Origin: Gammaproteobacteria bacterium | GTDB taxonomy: Bacteria; Pseudomonadota; Gammaproteobacteria; Steroidobacterales; Rariloculaceae | Direction of reading: 5' to 3' | Assembly (NCBI GenBank): GCA_022825505.1 | Contig: JAJDWR010000007.1 | Span: forward strand, 1-62,065 | DNA length: 62,065 nucleotides | Shown: piece after piece, positions 52,585 to 61,276 of the stretch | Layout: each line of letters begins with the position of its first letter | Numbering within the stretch: position 1 is the stretch's first letter | Program-made: the position numbers and the translations under genes | The notes under the pieces: generated by a model | Databases searched by the model: none | Told to the model about the DNA's origin: nothing | The model's input: the letters and a program-made list of their open reading frames with translations, nothing else

Positions 52585-53634
52585 CTAGTTCCTGGAGTTC
52601 AAGGCGCTGCCGAGCAGCTTTGCGGTGACGTCGACGATGGGAATCACGCGTTCGTAGGCCATGCGGGTCGGCCCGATGACGCCCAGTACGCCCATGGTGT
52701 GATCCTCGGCCTCATAGGGCGCGGCCACCACACTGTACTCGTCCAGAAGCCGATAACCGGATTCCTTGCCGATGAATATCTGCACGCCGTGAGCGTTCAG
52801 CGTCTTGTCCAGAAGATGCAGGATGTCATGCTGCCGGGAAAACGCCTCGAACAGCCGCTTCAGCTTCGACATGCCGCCCATGCCCTCCAGGCCCATCAGG
52901 TTGGTCTCCCCGGCGACGACGAACTCGCCTTCGGACTCGGCCGTTTCGAATGCCTGCTGGGCCATCTCGATGGCATCGAGCATCACCGAGTTCATGCTCT
53001 CCCGGGTGTCCCTGAGCTGTTTGATCAGGCGATTGCGCACAACGTCCAGTTCGCTGCCGCCGAACTGCTCGGTCAGGTAGTTTCCTGCCTTTCTGAGCTC
53101 ATCTTCGCCGAAATCGCGGTGAACGTGCAGGATCTTATTCTGAACGTCGCGATCATTGAGAACCAGTATCGCAAGAATCCGCTGGTTGGAGAGCGGCAAA
53201 AATTCGATCTGCCTGAGCGCGGTCTGCGCGGGCCTGGGAATCGTTACCACGCCCGCGAGCCTGGTCATGGCCGACAACAGGTTGGACGCCGACAGAACCA
53301 GCGCCTGCGGATCGGAATCCCGCAACGCGTCCTCGAACAACTGCACTTCTGTCTCCCGCGGCGGCCGCAGCTTCACCAGCGTATCCACAAAGAACCGGTA
53401 ACCCTTGATGGTGGGCACGCGGCCGGCGGACGTGTGCGGGGCGGAAATGAAGCCCATGTCTTCCAGGTCGGCCATGATGTTGCGGATGGTCGCGGGGCTG
53501 ACCTCCAGGCCCGATTCGCGCGACAGCGTGCGGGAGCCGACGGGATGACCCTCGCGAATGTAGCGGTTGACCAGCACCCGCAGCAGGTGCTGAGCCCTTT
53601 CGTCAGGAACTTCCGCGAGCCGCCTCGCCCGCAT
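52585..53634 (-). CDS. hrcA: Heat-inducible transcription repressor HrcA
   Basis: Repressor of 349 residues. The N-terminal winged helix contains NRYIREGHPVGSRTLSRESG and VSPATIRNIMADLEDMGFIS followed by APHTSAGRVPT. The rest is the GAF-like dimerisation domain, ending GVLGVIGPTRMAYERVIPIV. HrcA normally binds CIRCE elements to control groE and dnaK operons. I found no clear CIRCE sequence next to grpE or hrcA here, so its targets may be elsewhere. The ATG at 53634 gives the usual N-terminus. The gene is divergent from nadK and has a good upstream promoter. Confidence 0.96.
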   Translation of the reverse strand: MRARRLAEVPDERAQHLLRVLVNRYIREGHPVGSRTLSRESGLEVSPATIRNIMADLEDMGFISAPHTSAGRVPTIKGYRFFVDTLVKLRPPRETEVQLFEDALRDSDPQALVLSASNLLSAMTRLAGVVTIPRPAQTALRQIEFLPLSNQRILAILVLNDRDVQNKILHVHRDFGEDELRKAGNYLTEQFGGSELDVVRNRLIKQLRDTRESMNSVMLDAIEMAQQAFETAESEGEFVVAGETNLMGLEGMGGMSKLKRLFEAFSRQHDILHLLDKTLNAHGVQIFIGKESGYRLLDEYSVVAAPYEAEDHTMGVLGVIGPTRMAYERVIPIVDVTAKLLGSALNSRN

Positions 53635-53675
53635 GGCACCAACCCTCGCTTGACTGGATGAACACGATCGAAAAC

Positions 53676-53705
53676 AAGCTAGCAATCGCATCCTTGGACT
53701 GTCAA
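53676..53705 (-). promoter_or_regulatory. Candidate sigma70 promoter of the hrcA operon
   Basis: On the minus strand, a consensus -35 TTGACA (53705-53700) is followed after 18 bases by TAGCTT (53681-53676), about 42 bases before the hrcA ATG. The -35 is perfect and the -10 moderate. No sigma32-type promoter was evident in the same interval. Confidence 0.5.
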
Positions 53706-53793
53706 GAACTCTTGCCCGGCTTTTTGGCGAGTTTTGCTGCAAGCACCGCAGAGGCGACTCAAGTACAATTCCCGGCGGTCCAATCCACTGCCT

Positions 53794-54708
53794 ATGACTA
53801 CCGCATTCAACAAGATCGGGCTCTTCTGGGGCCGCAAGAACAAGAAGGGCTCCGTTACGCTGGCGCAGGAGATCGCGTCGCAACTCGGCAGCCTCGGTCT
53901 GGACGTGTTTGTCCCCGAGCATCGCCGGTTGCCGGAGACGTTCGGCGCCTGTCACAGGGTACCGGCAAGGAAGCTGTCCGCACACGTGGACCTCATCATC
54001 GCCATCGGCGGAGACGGCACGATGCTGGACGCGTCACGCGGAGCGGCCCTGCACGGCGTGCCGCTGCTGGGAGTCAACCGCGGGCGGCTGGGTTTCCTGA
54101 ACGACATTTCCCCCGAAAACCTGTCGACCGCCATCGAAACGCTGCTGCAGGGCGACTATGTGGCCGAGAGCCGCCAGATGCTTCAAGCCCGGATATTCGA
54201 GGGGTCTGATGACAAGGGATCGCTGGTCTCCCTGAACGACGTGGTGCTGAAGACCGTCGATACGGGCCACATGGAGGACTTCATCACCTCCGTCGACGGC
54301 GACTATGTCAACACCCACGGCGGGGACGGGCTGATCGTGGCCACCGCCACCGGATCGACCGCCTACGCATTGTCCTGCGGCGGGCCCATCATCCAGCCCG
54401 ACGTGGACGCCCTGGTCATCGTGCCCATTGCGCCGCATACGCTCTCCGACCGGCCGCTGGTGGTGAAGTCTTCGTGCACGATCCGGGTGACGGTGGACCT
54501 TCGCCCGGGCAGCCGGGGCGCACAGGTCACTTGCGACGGCGACACCCTGGGAACCGTGGGCACGGACGGCGCCGTGGAAATCAGGGCCGCCGATGAAACG
54601 GTACAATTGCTCCATCCGCGGGGTCAGAACTTCTACCAGCAACTGCGCTCCAAGCTCAACTGGGGGCACACGAACCGGCCACCGAGGCGCCGGATCGACG
54701 TTGACTAG
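53794..54708 (+). CDS. nadK: NAD kinase
   Basis: Enzyme of 304 residues that phosphorylates NAD to NADP. The GGDGT motif is in IIAIGGDGTMLDASR, followed by GVNRGRLGFLNDI. The NE/D motif region is SLNDVVLK and the conserved glycine-rich block is GLIVATATGSTAYALSCGGP, then PIAPHTLSDRPLV. Length is typical. The ATG at 53794 fits the family N-terminus (TTAFNKIGLFWGRKNKKGSV). It is divergent from hrcA and lies upstream of recN, the conserved nadK-recN pair. Confidence 0.96.
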   Translation: MTTAFNKIGLFWGRKNKKGSVTLAQEIASQLGSLGLDVFVPEHRRLPETFGACHRVPARKLSAHVDLIIAIGGDGTMLDASRGAALHGVPLLGVNRGRLGFLNDISPENLSTAIETLLQGDYVAESRQMLQARIFEGSDDKGSLVSLNDVVLKTVDTGHMEDFITSVDGDYVNTHGGDGLIVATATGSTAYALSCGGPIIQPDVDALVIVPIAPHTLSDRPLVVKSSCTIRVTVDLRPGSRGAQVTCDGDTLGTVGTDGAVEIRAADETVQLLHPRGQNFYQQLRSKLNWGHTNRPPRRRIDVD

Positions 54709-54724
54709 CGCCCTGTCCCAGGCA

Positions 54725-54799
54725 GCCCGTGGCAGAAGTCCCGCGGCATGGGCCGGAAGACCGGCTGGCCGACGAAGGCCGATCGACCGGCGATGCGTC
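54725..54799 (+). repeat. Dispersed intergenic repeat, copy 1 (after nadK)
   Basis: About 75 bases downstream of the nadK stop that are roughly 77% identical to 57443-57517 downstream of bamE. Shared blocks include GGCATGGG, CGGAAG and GGCCGATCGAC. The sequence contains short stems such as CCC with GGG around GCGGCAT, and GGCC repeated at 54777-54780. The two copies have the same orientation and position relative to the preceding stop codon. Confidence 0.65.
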
Positions 54800-54831
54800 C
54801 CGGCGACGCGCGCCCTCCAGTCGAGTGATAG

Positions 54832-56511
54832 ATGCTCAACCTGATCGCAGTCAGAAACTACGCCGTCATCGACGAGGTCGAGGTGGAATTCGACGCCGGA
54901 CTGAGCGTGCTTACCGGTGAGACCGGAGCAGGCAAGTCCATTCTCGTGGATGCCCTGGGCCTTGCGCTGGGCGATCGCGCCGATGCCGGCGCGGTACGCA
55001 AGGGCAGCCGGCAAGCGCAGATCAGCGTGCTGTTCGAGTGCCCGGAGGACCACCCGGCGCTGGATTGGCTCGCCGAGCGCGGACTGGACCGGGACGGGAC
55101 CTGCCAGTTGCGGCGCGTAGTCAGCGCCCGGGGACGATCCCGCGCGTACGTCAACAACCAGCCGGCCACGCTTCAGGACCTGCGCGCCGTGGGATCCCGG
55201 CTGGTGAACATCCACGGCCAGGGCGCTCATCAGGCGCTGCTGCACGCGCCGGCACAACGCGGCATCCTCGATCACCATGGCGATCATCTGCAGCTTGCGG
55301 CGCAGGTTGCCGCGGCCTTCGGCGCCTGGAAGTCGCGTGAGACGGCCTACGAGGCGCAACGGCAGCAGGGCGCGGATCGCGCCTCGGAACTCGAATTGCT
55401 GCGATTCCAGGTCCGCGAACTCGAAAACCTCGACTACCGGGAAGGCGAACTGGACGCCCTTCAGGAAGAACGGGGACGGCTCGCGAACGTGGACCGGTTG
55501 TCCAACAGCATCGAAAGCGCGTTGAGCGGCCTGTACGAACGCGATCACGGTTCGGCCCAGGAACTCGTCGCCCGGGCGCAGCGCGAACTCTCCGAAGCGA
55601 AGGCGCTGGATCCCTCTCTGGAGGACGCTGCGGACCTGCTCGCGGAGGCCGAAATCCAGGTGCAGGAAGCCGTCCGGGGACTTGCCAGTTACCGCGACCG
55701 GCTGGAGCCCGATCCGGAGCGTCTGGACTGGGTGGAGTCGCGGCTGGCAACGCTTCGCAGCCTGGCGATGCGGCACCATGTGGAGGAGACGGAGCTTGGC
55801 GTGTTGCTGGAACAGCTTCGTTCACGACTCGACGCGCTGGGGAGCGCCGGTGAGTCGCTGGAAGCGGCGCATCAACGTGTTCGGGAAGCCCGGGATACGT
55901 ATTTCGAGGCCGCGGAAGAACTGAGCCGGGCACGCCTGCAAGGCGCTGCATCCCTGAACGAGGCGGTTGAAGCGCAATTGGCAGTACTTGGTCTGCCCAA
56001 CGGCAAGTTTCGCGCTGAAATCCTCGAAAAGCCCCACGACCGGGCGGATGCCACCGGCCTCGATCGGATAGAGTTTCAGGTCTCACTGAACCCGGGGCAG
56101 GAATTCGGGCCGTTATCCCGTGTGGCTTCCGGCGGCGAACTGTCCCGCATCAGCCTGGCGCTGGAGGTGGTAGCCGCGGGTGCAACGTCCATCCCGACGC
56201 TGGTTTTCGATGAAGTGGATGCCGGGATCGGGGGCGGCGTGGCCGAAATCGTCGGCCGCAGACTCGCCGACATTGCGTCAAACCGTCAGGTCCTGTGCGT
56301 CACCCACCTGGCGCAGGTTGCAAGCCAGGGACGCCATCACTACCGCGTAATCAAGCAGGCGCACGACCAGTCCACCCGGACCGGCGTCCGTTCACTCAGC
56401 CGCGAAGAACGGGTCGAGGAACTGGCGCGCATGCTGGGAGGCGTCGAGATCACGCCACGCACGCGTGCCCACGCCGAAGAGATGATCGACCGCGCGGCAG
56501 ATCGGGTATGA
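54832..56511 (+). CDS. recN: DNA repair protein RecN
   Basis: SMC-like ATPase of 559 residues involved in double-strand break repair. Walker A is in LTGETGAGKSILVDALGLAL, a long coiled-coil region runs from about residue 150 to 390, and the ABC signature and Walker B are SRVASGGELSRISLALEVVA and PTLVFDEVDAGIGG. The H-loop CVTHLAQVASQG completes the ATPase. The gene follows nadK by 123 bases containing a dispersed repeat and is convergent with fur, with only 4 bases between the two stop codons. Confidence 0.97.
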   Translation: MLNLIAVRNYAVIDEVEVEFDAGLSVLTGETGAGKSILVDALGLALGDRADAGAVRKGSRQAQISVLFECPEDHPALDWLAERGLDRDGTCQLRRVVSARGRSRAYVNNQPATLQDLRAVGSRLVNIHGQGAHQALLHAPAQRGILDHHGDHLQLAAQVAAAFGAWKSRETAYEAQRQQGADRASELELLRFQVRELENLDYREGELDALQEERGRLANVDRLSNSIESALSGLYERDHGSAQELVARAQRELSEAKALDPSLEDAADLLAEAEIQVQEAVRGLASYRDRLEPDPERLDWVESRLATLRSLAMRHHVEETELGVLLEQLRSRLDALGSAGESLEAAHQRVREARDTYFEAAEELSRARLQGAASLNEAVEAQLAVLGLPNGKFRAEILEKPHDRADATGLDRIEFQVSLNPGQEFGPLSRVASGGELSRISLALEVVAAGATSIPTLVFDEVDAGIGGGVAEIVGRRLADIASNRQVLCVTHLAQVASQGRHHYRVIKQAHDQSTRTGVRSLSREERVEELARMLGGVEITPRTRAHAEEMIDRAADRV

Positions 56512-56515
56512 GATA

Positions 56516-56920
56516 TCAGGAAGATTTCGGCCGAACGTAGAGCACCAGGCTGTGGTCTTCGATCGTATAGCCGTGACGGTCGGCAATCTCCTCCTGAAGC
56601 TGCTCGATGCGGTCATTGACGAACTCGATGACCTTGCCGGTCTCCAGGCACACCATGTGATCGTGGTGGCTGCGGTCGGCGAGTTCGAAAACCGACATCC
56701 CGCCTTCAAAATTGTGCCTGTCGACCAAACCGGCGCCTTCGAACTGCGCCAGTACCCGGTAAACCGTAGCCAGGCCGAATTCGTGGCCCCGCTCGAGCAG
56801 CGCCCGGTAAATTCCCTCGGCGCTCAGGTGGCGTTCGTCACTGCTCTCCATCACCTCAAGAATCTTGAGGCGCGGAGAAGTTACCTTGAGTCCCGCATTT
56901 CGCAGGTGTTGCCCTTGCAC
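56516..56920 (-). CDS. fur: Ferric uptake regulator Fur
   Basis: Iron-sensing repressor of 134 residues. The winged helix contains GLKVTSPRLKILEVMESSDE, RHLSAEGIYRALLE and LATVYRVLAQFEGAGLVDRH. Metal-binding residues are in RSHHDHMVCLETGKVIEF; only one Cys of the usual CxxC pair is present, as in several pseudomonad Fur proteins. It starts at a GTG (56920). It is divergent from bamE, which is the conserved arrangement, and convergent with recN. Confidence 0.96.
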   Translation of the reverse strand: MQGQHLRNAGLKVTSPRLKILEVMESSDERHLSAEGIYRALLERGHEFGLATVYRVLAQFEGAGLVDRHNFEGGMSVFELADRSHHDHMVCLETGKVIEFVNDRIEQLQEEIADRHGYTIEDHSLVLYVRPKSS

Positions 56921-57092
56921 GTTCCAAGACCTTCCCGGTAGGGTATGATTCGCGCCTCCCCTATGGGGAAACTGCCATTTCAGTCAATTGATCAGCGCCG
57001 CGCCAAGAAGCGGCGCCAGATGCGCCGAAATACTTGCCGTGGCGAGGAATTACTCGCCGTATCGAGAATTATAGCCCACCGTGGAGCCCGAT

Positions 57093-57440
57093 ATGCCGCT
57101 TGACAGGCTGCCTCGCAGATTGCCGATGGCGTCAGGCATCGCCGTCGTTCTGCTTGTCGTCAGCGCTTGCGTGTATCGTATCGACATCCAGCAGGGCAAC
57201 CTGCTGGAAGAGGACGTCATCGAGCAGATAGAACTGGGCATGACCCGGAGCCAGGTCCAGTTCCTGCTCGGAACGCCGATGATCGCGGACAGTTTTCACC
57301 AGGACCGCTGGGACTATACGTACTACTTTCGGCGCGGACGTTCCCGCAATGTGGACCAGCGGTGGTTGATCGTCTTCTTCGAGGATGACGAGGTGGTACG
57401 CATCGACCGGGATCCCACCGTATTCCCGATCGGGCGCTAG
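57093..57440 (+). CDS. bamE: Outer-membrane assembly lipoprotein BamE (OmlA/SmpA)
   Basis: Lipoprotein of 115 residues, a component of the Bam complex that inserts outer-membrane proteins. The signal peptide ends in a lipobox (VVLLVVSAC), giving an acylated Cys followed by VYRIDIQQGN. The family blocks QIELGMTRSQVQFLLGTPMI and DRWDYTYYFRRGR are intact, ending with VVRIDRDPTVFPIG. The ATG at 57093 is chosen, with GGAG 6 bases upstream, over a GTG at 57081. It is divergent from fur. Confidence 0.95.
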   Translation: MPLDRLPRRLPMASGIAVVLLVVSACVYRIDIQQGNLLEEDVIEQIELGMTRSQVQFLLGTPMIADSFHQDRWDYTYYFRRGRSRNVDQRWLIVFFEDDEVVRIDRDPTVFPIGR

Positions 57441-57442
57441 CT

Positions 57443-57517
57443 GCCCGTCGCAAGAGCCCCGCTGCATGGGGCGGAAGGCTGGCTCGCCGAAGACGGCCGA
57501 TCGACGTGCGATACGCG
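57443..57517 (+). repeat. Dispersed intergenic repeat, copy 2 (after bamE)
   Basis: About 75 bases starting just after the bamE stop, roughly 77% identical to copy 1 at 54725-54799. A clear hairpin GCCCC with GGGGC around GCTGCAT lies near 57456-57472. The element fills the space between bamE and the convergent rnfH and could serve as a terminator or mRNA-end structure. Confidence 0.65.
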
Positions 57518-57527
57518 ACTCTTGGCG

Positions 57528-57815
57528 CTAGCCCTTCTGTCCCATAGACCGGCCGGCGGCCACGGCGCGGCGCCTCATCTCACGCGGGTCCAGCGACAAC
57601 GGCCTGCAAATCTCGACCCGGTCGCCGTCCCTGAGTACGTGGTGATGTTCGATCTCGTTGCCGAATAGTCCGAGAACCAGCGGTCGACCGCGAATTTCCG
57701 GATGCTTGTCCATGAGCCCCGAGCGTTCGGCGGCTTCGATTGCGGTGATTCCCCGCGCGTATGGAACGCTCTCGATCCACTGCTCGTGAGTCAGCGCATA
57801 GACAACTTCAATCAT
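57528..57815 (-). CDS. rnfH: RnfH-family ubiquitin-like protein
   Basis: Small protein of 95 residues with a beta-grasp fold (UPF0125). It starts MIEVVYALTHEQWIESVPYA and contains GITAIEAAERSG, VLGLFGNEIEHHHVLRDGDR and VEICRPLSLDPREMRRRAVA, all conserved. Its molecular function is unclear; the gene almost always lies next to ratA and smpB. The ATG at 57815 overlaps the end of ratA by 8 bases, and the product's C-terminus is short and basic. Confidence 0.95.
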   Translation of the reverse strand: MIEVVYALTHEQWIESVPYARGITAIEAAERSGLMDKHPEIRGRPLVLGLFGNEIEHHHVLRDGDRVEICRPLSLDPREMRRRAVAAGRSMGQKG

Positions 57816-58254
57816 CGTCCCTGTTGCCGTAGATGTCGTCTGCACGACTCACGAAGGCCGCGACCTGCGTGTGTACCACCTCCTCGAACAAAGAGGCAAA
57901 CAGCACTTCCAACGGCGCTGCCGACACTTCGAACGCCAGATTGAGCTCGACCGTGCAGCCGCCGTTGGCCGCCGCTGCGAAGCGCCAGTCTCCGTTGAAG
58001 GCGTCGAACGGGCCCGCAACCAGCTCCATGGCGATTTCGCCGGGTCGTGCCAGCGTGTTTCTCGTGGTAAAGCTCCGGCGAATCCCGCCGATTCCGACTT
58101 CCACCGTGGCGACGACCTCGGTTTCGCTGATCTCTTCTACGGAACTGCCTCTGCACCAATGCAGGAAATCCGGGTAGGCGCCCACGTCGTTGACCAGATC
58201 GAACATCTGCTCCGGCGTGTAGGGGACGTGATGCTTCCTGCGGACGCTTCTCAA
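57808..58254 (-). CDS. ratA: RatA / COQ10-type START-domain protein
   Basis: Protein of 148 residues with a START/SRPBCC fold, homologous to yeast Coq10 (ubiquinone binding) and E. coli RatA (a 50S-binding toxin). YTPEQMFDLVNDVGAYPDFL followed by HWCRGSSV is the family opening; GIRRSFTTRNTLARP and VELNLAFEVSAAPLEVLF follow. The start is a TTG at 58254 that overlaps the transporter stop (TTGA). The frame is open further upstream within the transporter gene, but similarity begins here. It is followed by rnfH, as in E. coli. Confidence 0.92.
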   Translation of the reverse strand: MRSVRRKHHVPYTPEQMFDLVNDVGAYPDFLHWCRGSSVEEISETEVVATVEVGIGGIRRSFTTRNTLARPGEIAMELVAGPFDAFNGDWRFAAAANGGCTVELNLAFEVSAAPLEVLFASLFEEVVHTQVAAFVSRADDIYGNRDDD

Positions 58255-59642
58255 CCGCCCATTCCAAGCCAGCCGAGCACGCCGATGGCGTTCAGGAAGA
58301 TCAGGACGACCGCGGCCGGGGCGACAAACCGGGAAGCGAAGCGCCACAGGCGGTAGGCGGCCGGATTTGTCAATCGCAGTTCTCCCGCCGTGGAACGGCG
58401 GCTCATGATCCAGCCCGCAAAGACGGCAATGGCAAATCCACCCGCCGGCAACATGATATTGCTGGTCAGGAAATCGGCGCTGTCGAAATACGTTCCCCAC
58501 ATGAAGTTCACGTCGGCCATCGCGTTGAACGACAACACGCTGAGCAGGCCGAGCGCCCAGATCGCCACCCCGATCCCGATGGTGGCGGCCGGCCTCGATA
58601 TGCCGCGGCTCTCGGTAACCCACGCAACCACGGGCTCGATCAGCGAAATCGCCGATGTCCAGGCAGCGAACGAGAGCAACAGGAAGAAAGTCGTGGCGAC
58701 GATCGTCCCGCCCGGGATATTGCCGAAGGCCAGCGGCAGCGTGACGAAGATCAGGCCGGGGCCTTCCGCCGGGTCCAGCCCGTTGGCGAACACGATGGGA
58801 AAGATGACCAGTCCGGTGATCAGGGCGATACCGGTGTCCATGCCGACCACGGTGACGGATGTTGCGGAAATCGAGACGTTGTCGGGTACGTACGCCCCGT
58901 AGGCCATCACCGCGCCCATCCCGATGCTCAACGTGAAGAATGCGTGACCCAGGGCCGACAGAACGCCCGTCGGGGTCAGTTCGTCGAACCGCGGCTCGAA
59001 CATGAAGATCAGCCCCTGGACGAATTCGCCTTCGACCATGCTGTAGCCGAGCAGCAGCAATAACAGCCCCAGCAGAACCGGCATCAGAACGCGCACGGCA
59101 CGCTCAAGCCCCTGCACGACGCCCCTGACCACGACGAAAACCGTCATCCCCATGAACAGGGTGTGCCAGAATGCCGACGCCACCCAGTTCCCGGTCAATC
59201 CGCCGAAGATCGCTGTGATCTGATCCGGGTTCGCACCTGCGAAGTCACCGGAAACACTCTCGAAGATGTACGCCACCGCCCAGCCGGCGACAACGCTGTA
59301 GTAGGAGAGAATGATGAAGCTTCCGCCGACACCGAGCAGGCCCACGAGCGACCATTTCCTGTTCCCGCTCTCTTCCTCTCCCAGGAGCCCCATGGTCGCG
59401 ATAGGATTACGCCGCCCGCGCCGGCCGATGAGGATTTCCGACATCATGATGGGCAGTCCGACGGCGAATACGCAGACCAGGTAGATCAGAACAAATGCCC
59501 CGCCGCCGTTCACGCCCGCAATGTAGGGAAACTTCCAGATGTTCCCCAGACCGACGGCAGCACCCGAAAGTGCCAGAACAAAGGCAAGCCGGGACGTCCA
59601 GCTTCCCTGCGGCGACCGGCGCCGGGCTTCGCTTGTAACCAC
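58251..59642 (-). CDS. Sodium-dependent transporter of the NSS/SNF family
   Basis: Inner-membrane symporter of 463 residues with about 11-12 membrane helices. The first helix carries the sodium-site signature LSGAAVGLGNIWKFPYIAGV followed by NGGGAF, and the second VGLPIMMSEILIGRRG, typical of bacterial LeuT/MhsT relatives. GMGAVMAYGAYVPDN and AAWTSAISLIEPVVAWVTE are further family blocks. It probably imports an amino acid with sodium. The start is GTG at 59642 with GGGGAG 6 bases upstream. It is inserted between smpB and ratA, which are usually adjacent and divergent. Confidence 0.92.
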   Translation of the reverse strand: MVTSEARRRSPQGSWTSRLAFVLALSGAAVGLGNIWKFPYIAGVNGGGAFVLIYLVCVFAVGLPIMMSEILIGRRGRRNPIATMGLLGEEESGNRKWSLVGLLGVGGSFIILSYYSVVAGWAVAYIFESVSGDFAGANPDQITAIFGGLTGNWVASAFWHTLFMGMTVFVVVRGVVQGLERAVRVLMPVLLGLLLLLLGYSMVEGEFVQGLIFMFEPRFDELTPTGVLSALGHAFFTLSIGMGAVMAYGAYVPDNVSISATSVTVVGMDTGIALITGLVIFPIVFANGLDPAEGPGLIFVTLPLAFGNIPGGTIVATTFFLLLSFAAWTSAISLIEPVVAWVTESRGISRPAATIGIGVAIWALGLLSVLSFNAMADVNFMWGTYFDSADFLTSNIMLPAGGFAIAVFAGWIMSRRSTAGELRLTNPAAYRLWRFASRFVAPAAVVLIFLNAIGVLGWLGMGG

Positions 59643-59697
59643 CAGAAACTCCCCTTGGCGTGTTATTTCCCGCGGATTCTAGGATCATTGAGTAGCG

Positions 59698-60180
59698 ATG
59701 GCAAAACCAACGGAACAGGCGCGCGCCCGGATCGCGAAGAACAAGAAGGCCGCGTTCAACTACTTTATCGAAGAGCGGTTCGAAGCCGGCCTCGCCCTGC
59801 AGGGTTGGGAAGTGAAAAGCATGCGTGCCGGCAAGGCCCAGCTATCGGAGGCGTACGTGACGGTGAAGGACGGCGAAATCTGGCTGTTCGGCGCCCACCT
59901 GACGCCGCTCAGTTCGGCTTCGAGCCACGTCGAGGCCGATCCCACGCGTACCCGCAAGCTGCTGATGCACCGCCGGGAGATCGACCGGCTCACCGGGCTG
60001 GTGGAGCGGCGGGGCTTTACCCTGGTTCCGCTCGAACTCTATTGGAAACAGGGACGGGCAAAACTGGCCGTTGGGCTTGCCAGGGGAAAACGCAAACGGG
60101 ACAAGCGTGCGGCAGAGAAGGACCGCGACTGGGCCCGTGACAAGGAGCGAATACTCAAGCATCACTCGCGCGGCCGGTAG
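59698..60180 (+). CDS. smpB: SsrA-binding protein SmpB
   Basis: RNA-binding protein of 160 residues that carries tmRNA to stalled ribosomes. The OB-fold core includes [40 protein letters not shown] and [20 protein letters not shown], and the C-terminal tail is strongly basic ([20 protein letters not shown]). Length is typical. Its stop is 37 bases before the tmRNA gene, a common arrangement. Confidence 0.97.
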   Translation: MAKPTEQARARIAKNKKAAFNYFIEERFEAGLALQGWEVKSMRAGKAQLSEAYVTVKDGEIWLFGAHLTPLSSASSHVEADPTRTRKLLMHRREIDRLTGLVERRGFTLVPLELYWKQGRAKLAVGLARGKRKRDKRAAEKDRDWARDKERILKHHSRGR

Positions 60181-60216
60181 CAGATGTACGAGGTATGCGG
60201 GTACACTAGGCGCCGT

Positions 60217-60574
60217 GGGGGCGATCGGTTTCGACGTGGGCCGTGAAACCCTGTGTGCATGCCGAGGCGCAGAGTACCTCGTTAATCCATCTGCAAACCA
60301 AATAGTTGCCAACCAAGACAACTACGCGCTAGCTGCCTAAAAGCCAGTAAGGCGCCTTCCGACCGGCTCGTGCTTGTGCGTCCGGACCCGGGAGTCATCA
60401 TCGCAAGCTCGCCGGAGGGTACGTTCGGGGCCCGAAGGTCAAAACCTCACCGGACTGGCCTTGGGTTTTCCTCGTCCGTCAGGTAACCCAAGGTAAGAAC
60501 AACGGCGGAATAAGCATGTAGAGCACCGGACGGATCGCTTGCGGACGCGGGTTCGATTCCCGCCGCCTCCACCA
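60217..60574 (+). ncRNA. ssrA: Transfer-messenger RNA
   Basis: A 358-base one-piece tmRNA. The 5' acceptor strand GGGGGCG (60217-60223) pairs with CGCCTCC near the 3' end, followed by A and an encoded CCA (60572-60574). The T arm GGTTCGATTCC lies just before. The tag reading frame is at 60308-60340: GCC AAC CAA GAC AAC TAC GCG CTA GCT GCC TAA, giving ANQDNYALAA, ending in the usual ALAA degradation signal. It lies directly after smpB. Confidence 0.96.
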
Positions 60575-60709
60575 TTTTTCCTCTTTACAAGATCTATAAA
60601 CCGTCGCAATCTATTGTATTACAATGGAATTTTGGCGCCCCCTGCTGGGATGCCTCATATTGGACGCACCATTGGCCGGCGACACCGCTTCTGACGGCGA
60701 ACCCTGCGA

Positions 60710-61276
60710 CTACCGGGTGGTCGGCGCCTGTTGTTTCTCTTCCCGGGAGACGGTTGCCCGTTGAGCCTCGAACATCCGTGCCACACGGCGCTTATGCTCC
60801 TCGTCTATGGGGGTCGTCTCGAGGCGGAGCGCGAACGTGTCGGAGTCGATCATGCCGCGTCGAACCATTTCCAGAGTGAACGGGCGATCCTTGGGGCGTC
60901 CGGCTACGTACTTGGCGACCGCGAGATCGACCGGATCGAGACACCATCCAATCGCCCCTACCGTATTCTCGTTCTGCACACGCACCAGGCGCCGTTGCCA
61001 ATCCGCCGGAAGCACCGCCGTGTTCGGACTCACCCCATCCGCATACACCCCGTAAGTGGTTTGAAACATGGAGCCCTCGCCGATGGTGGCCGAAAGAATT
61101 TCCGCCCTGTCGGGGTGGTTGATTGGGTATAGGTCGGCTTCGAGAGATATTGCCAAGGGACCGTCCGCCTCGGGATGGGCACCCAATATGGATTGGCTGC
61201 CGATTACAATGAACTCGGTATCCCCGAGAATCGCGGCCGAGGCGCGCAATATGTGCTCAAGTTCGTGTCGTTTCAT
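60710..61276 (-). CDS. DUF6036-type nucleotidyltransferase-like protein
   Basis: Protein of 188 residues. The N-terminus MKRHELEHILRASAAILGDT followed by EFIVIGSQSILGAHPEADGP has the GSxS-type pattern of minimal nucleotidyltransferases, with acidic residues in SLEADLYPINHPDRAE as the likely metal site. The later CLDPVDLAVAKYVAGRPKDR block is typical of this group, which resembles AbiEii-like toxins. It overlaps the upstream gene by 20 bases, so the two form a pair. The location just downstream of tmRNA, a common integration site, suggests a mobile module. A toxin function is inference. Confidence 0.75.
   Translation of the reverse strand: MKRHELEHILRASAAILGDTEFIVIGSQSILGAHPEADGPLAISLEADLYPINHPDRAEILSATIGEGSMFQTTYGVYADGVSPNTAVLPADWQRRLVRVQNENTVGAIGWCLDPVDLAVAKYVAGRPKDRPFTLEMVRRGMIDSDTFALRLETTPIDEEHKRRVARMFEAQRATVSREEKQQAPTTR

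Noticed and set aside
51683..53793. A CIRCE element for HrcA near grpE, dnaK or hrcA
   Set aside because: No TTAGCACTC with a matching GAGTGCTAA nine bases later could be found in these intervals.
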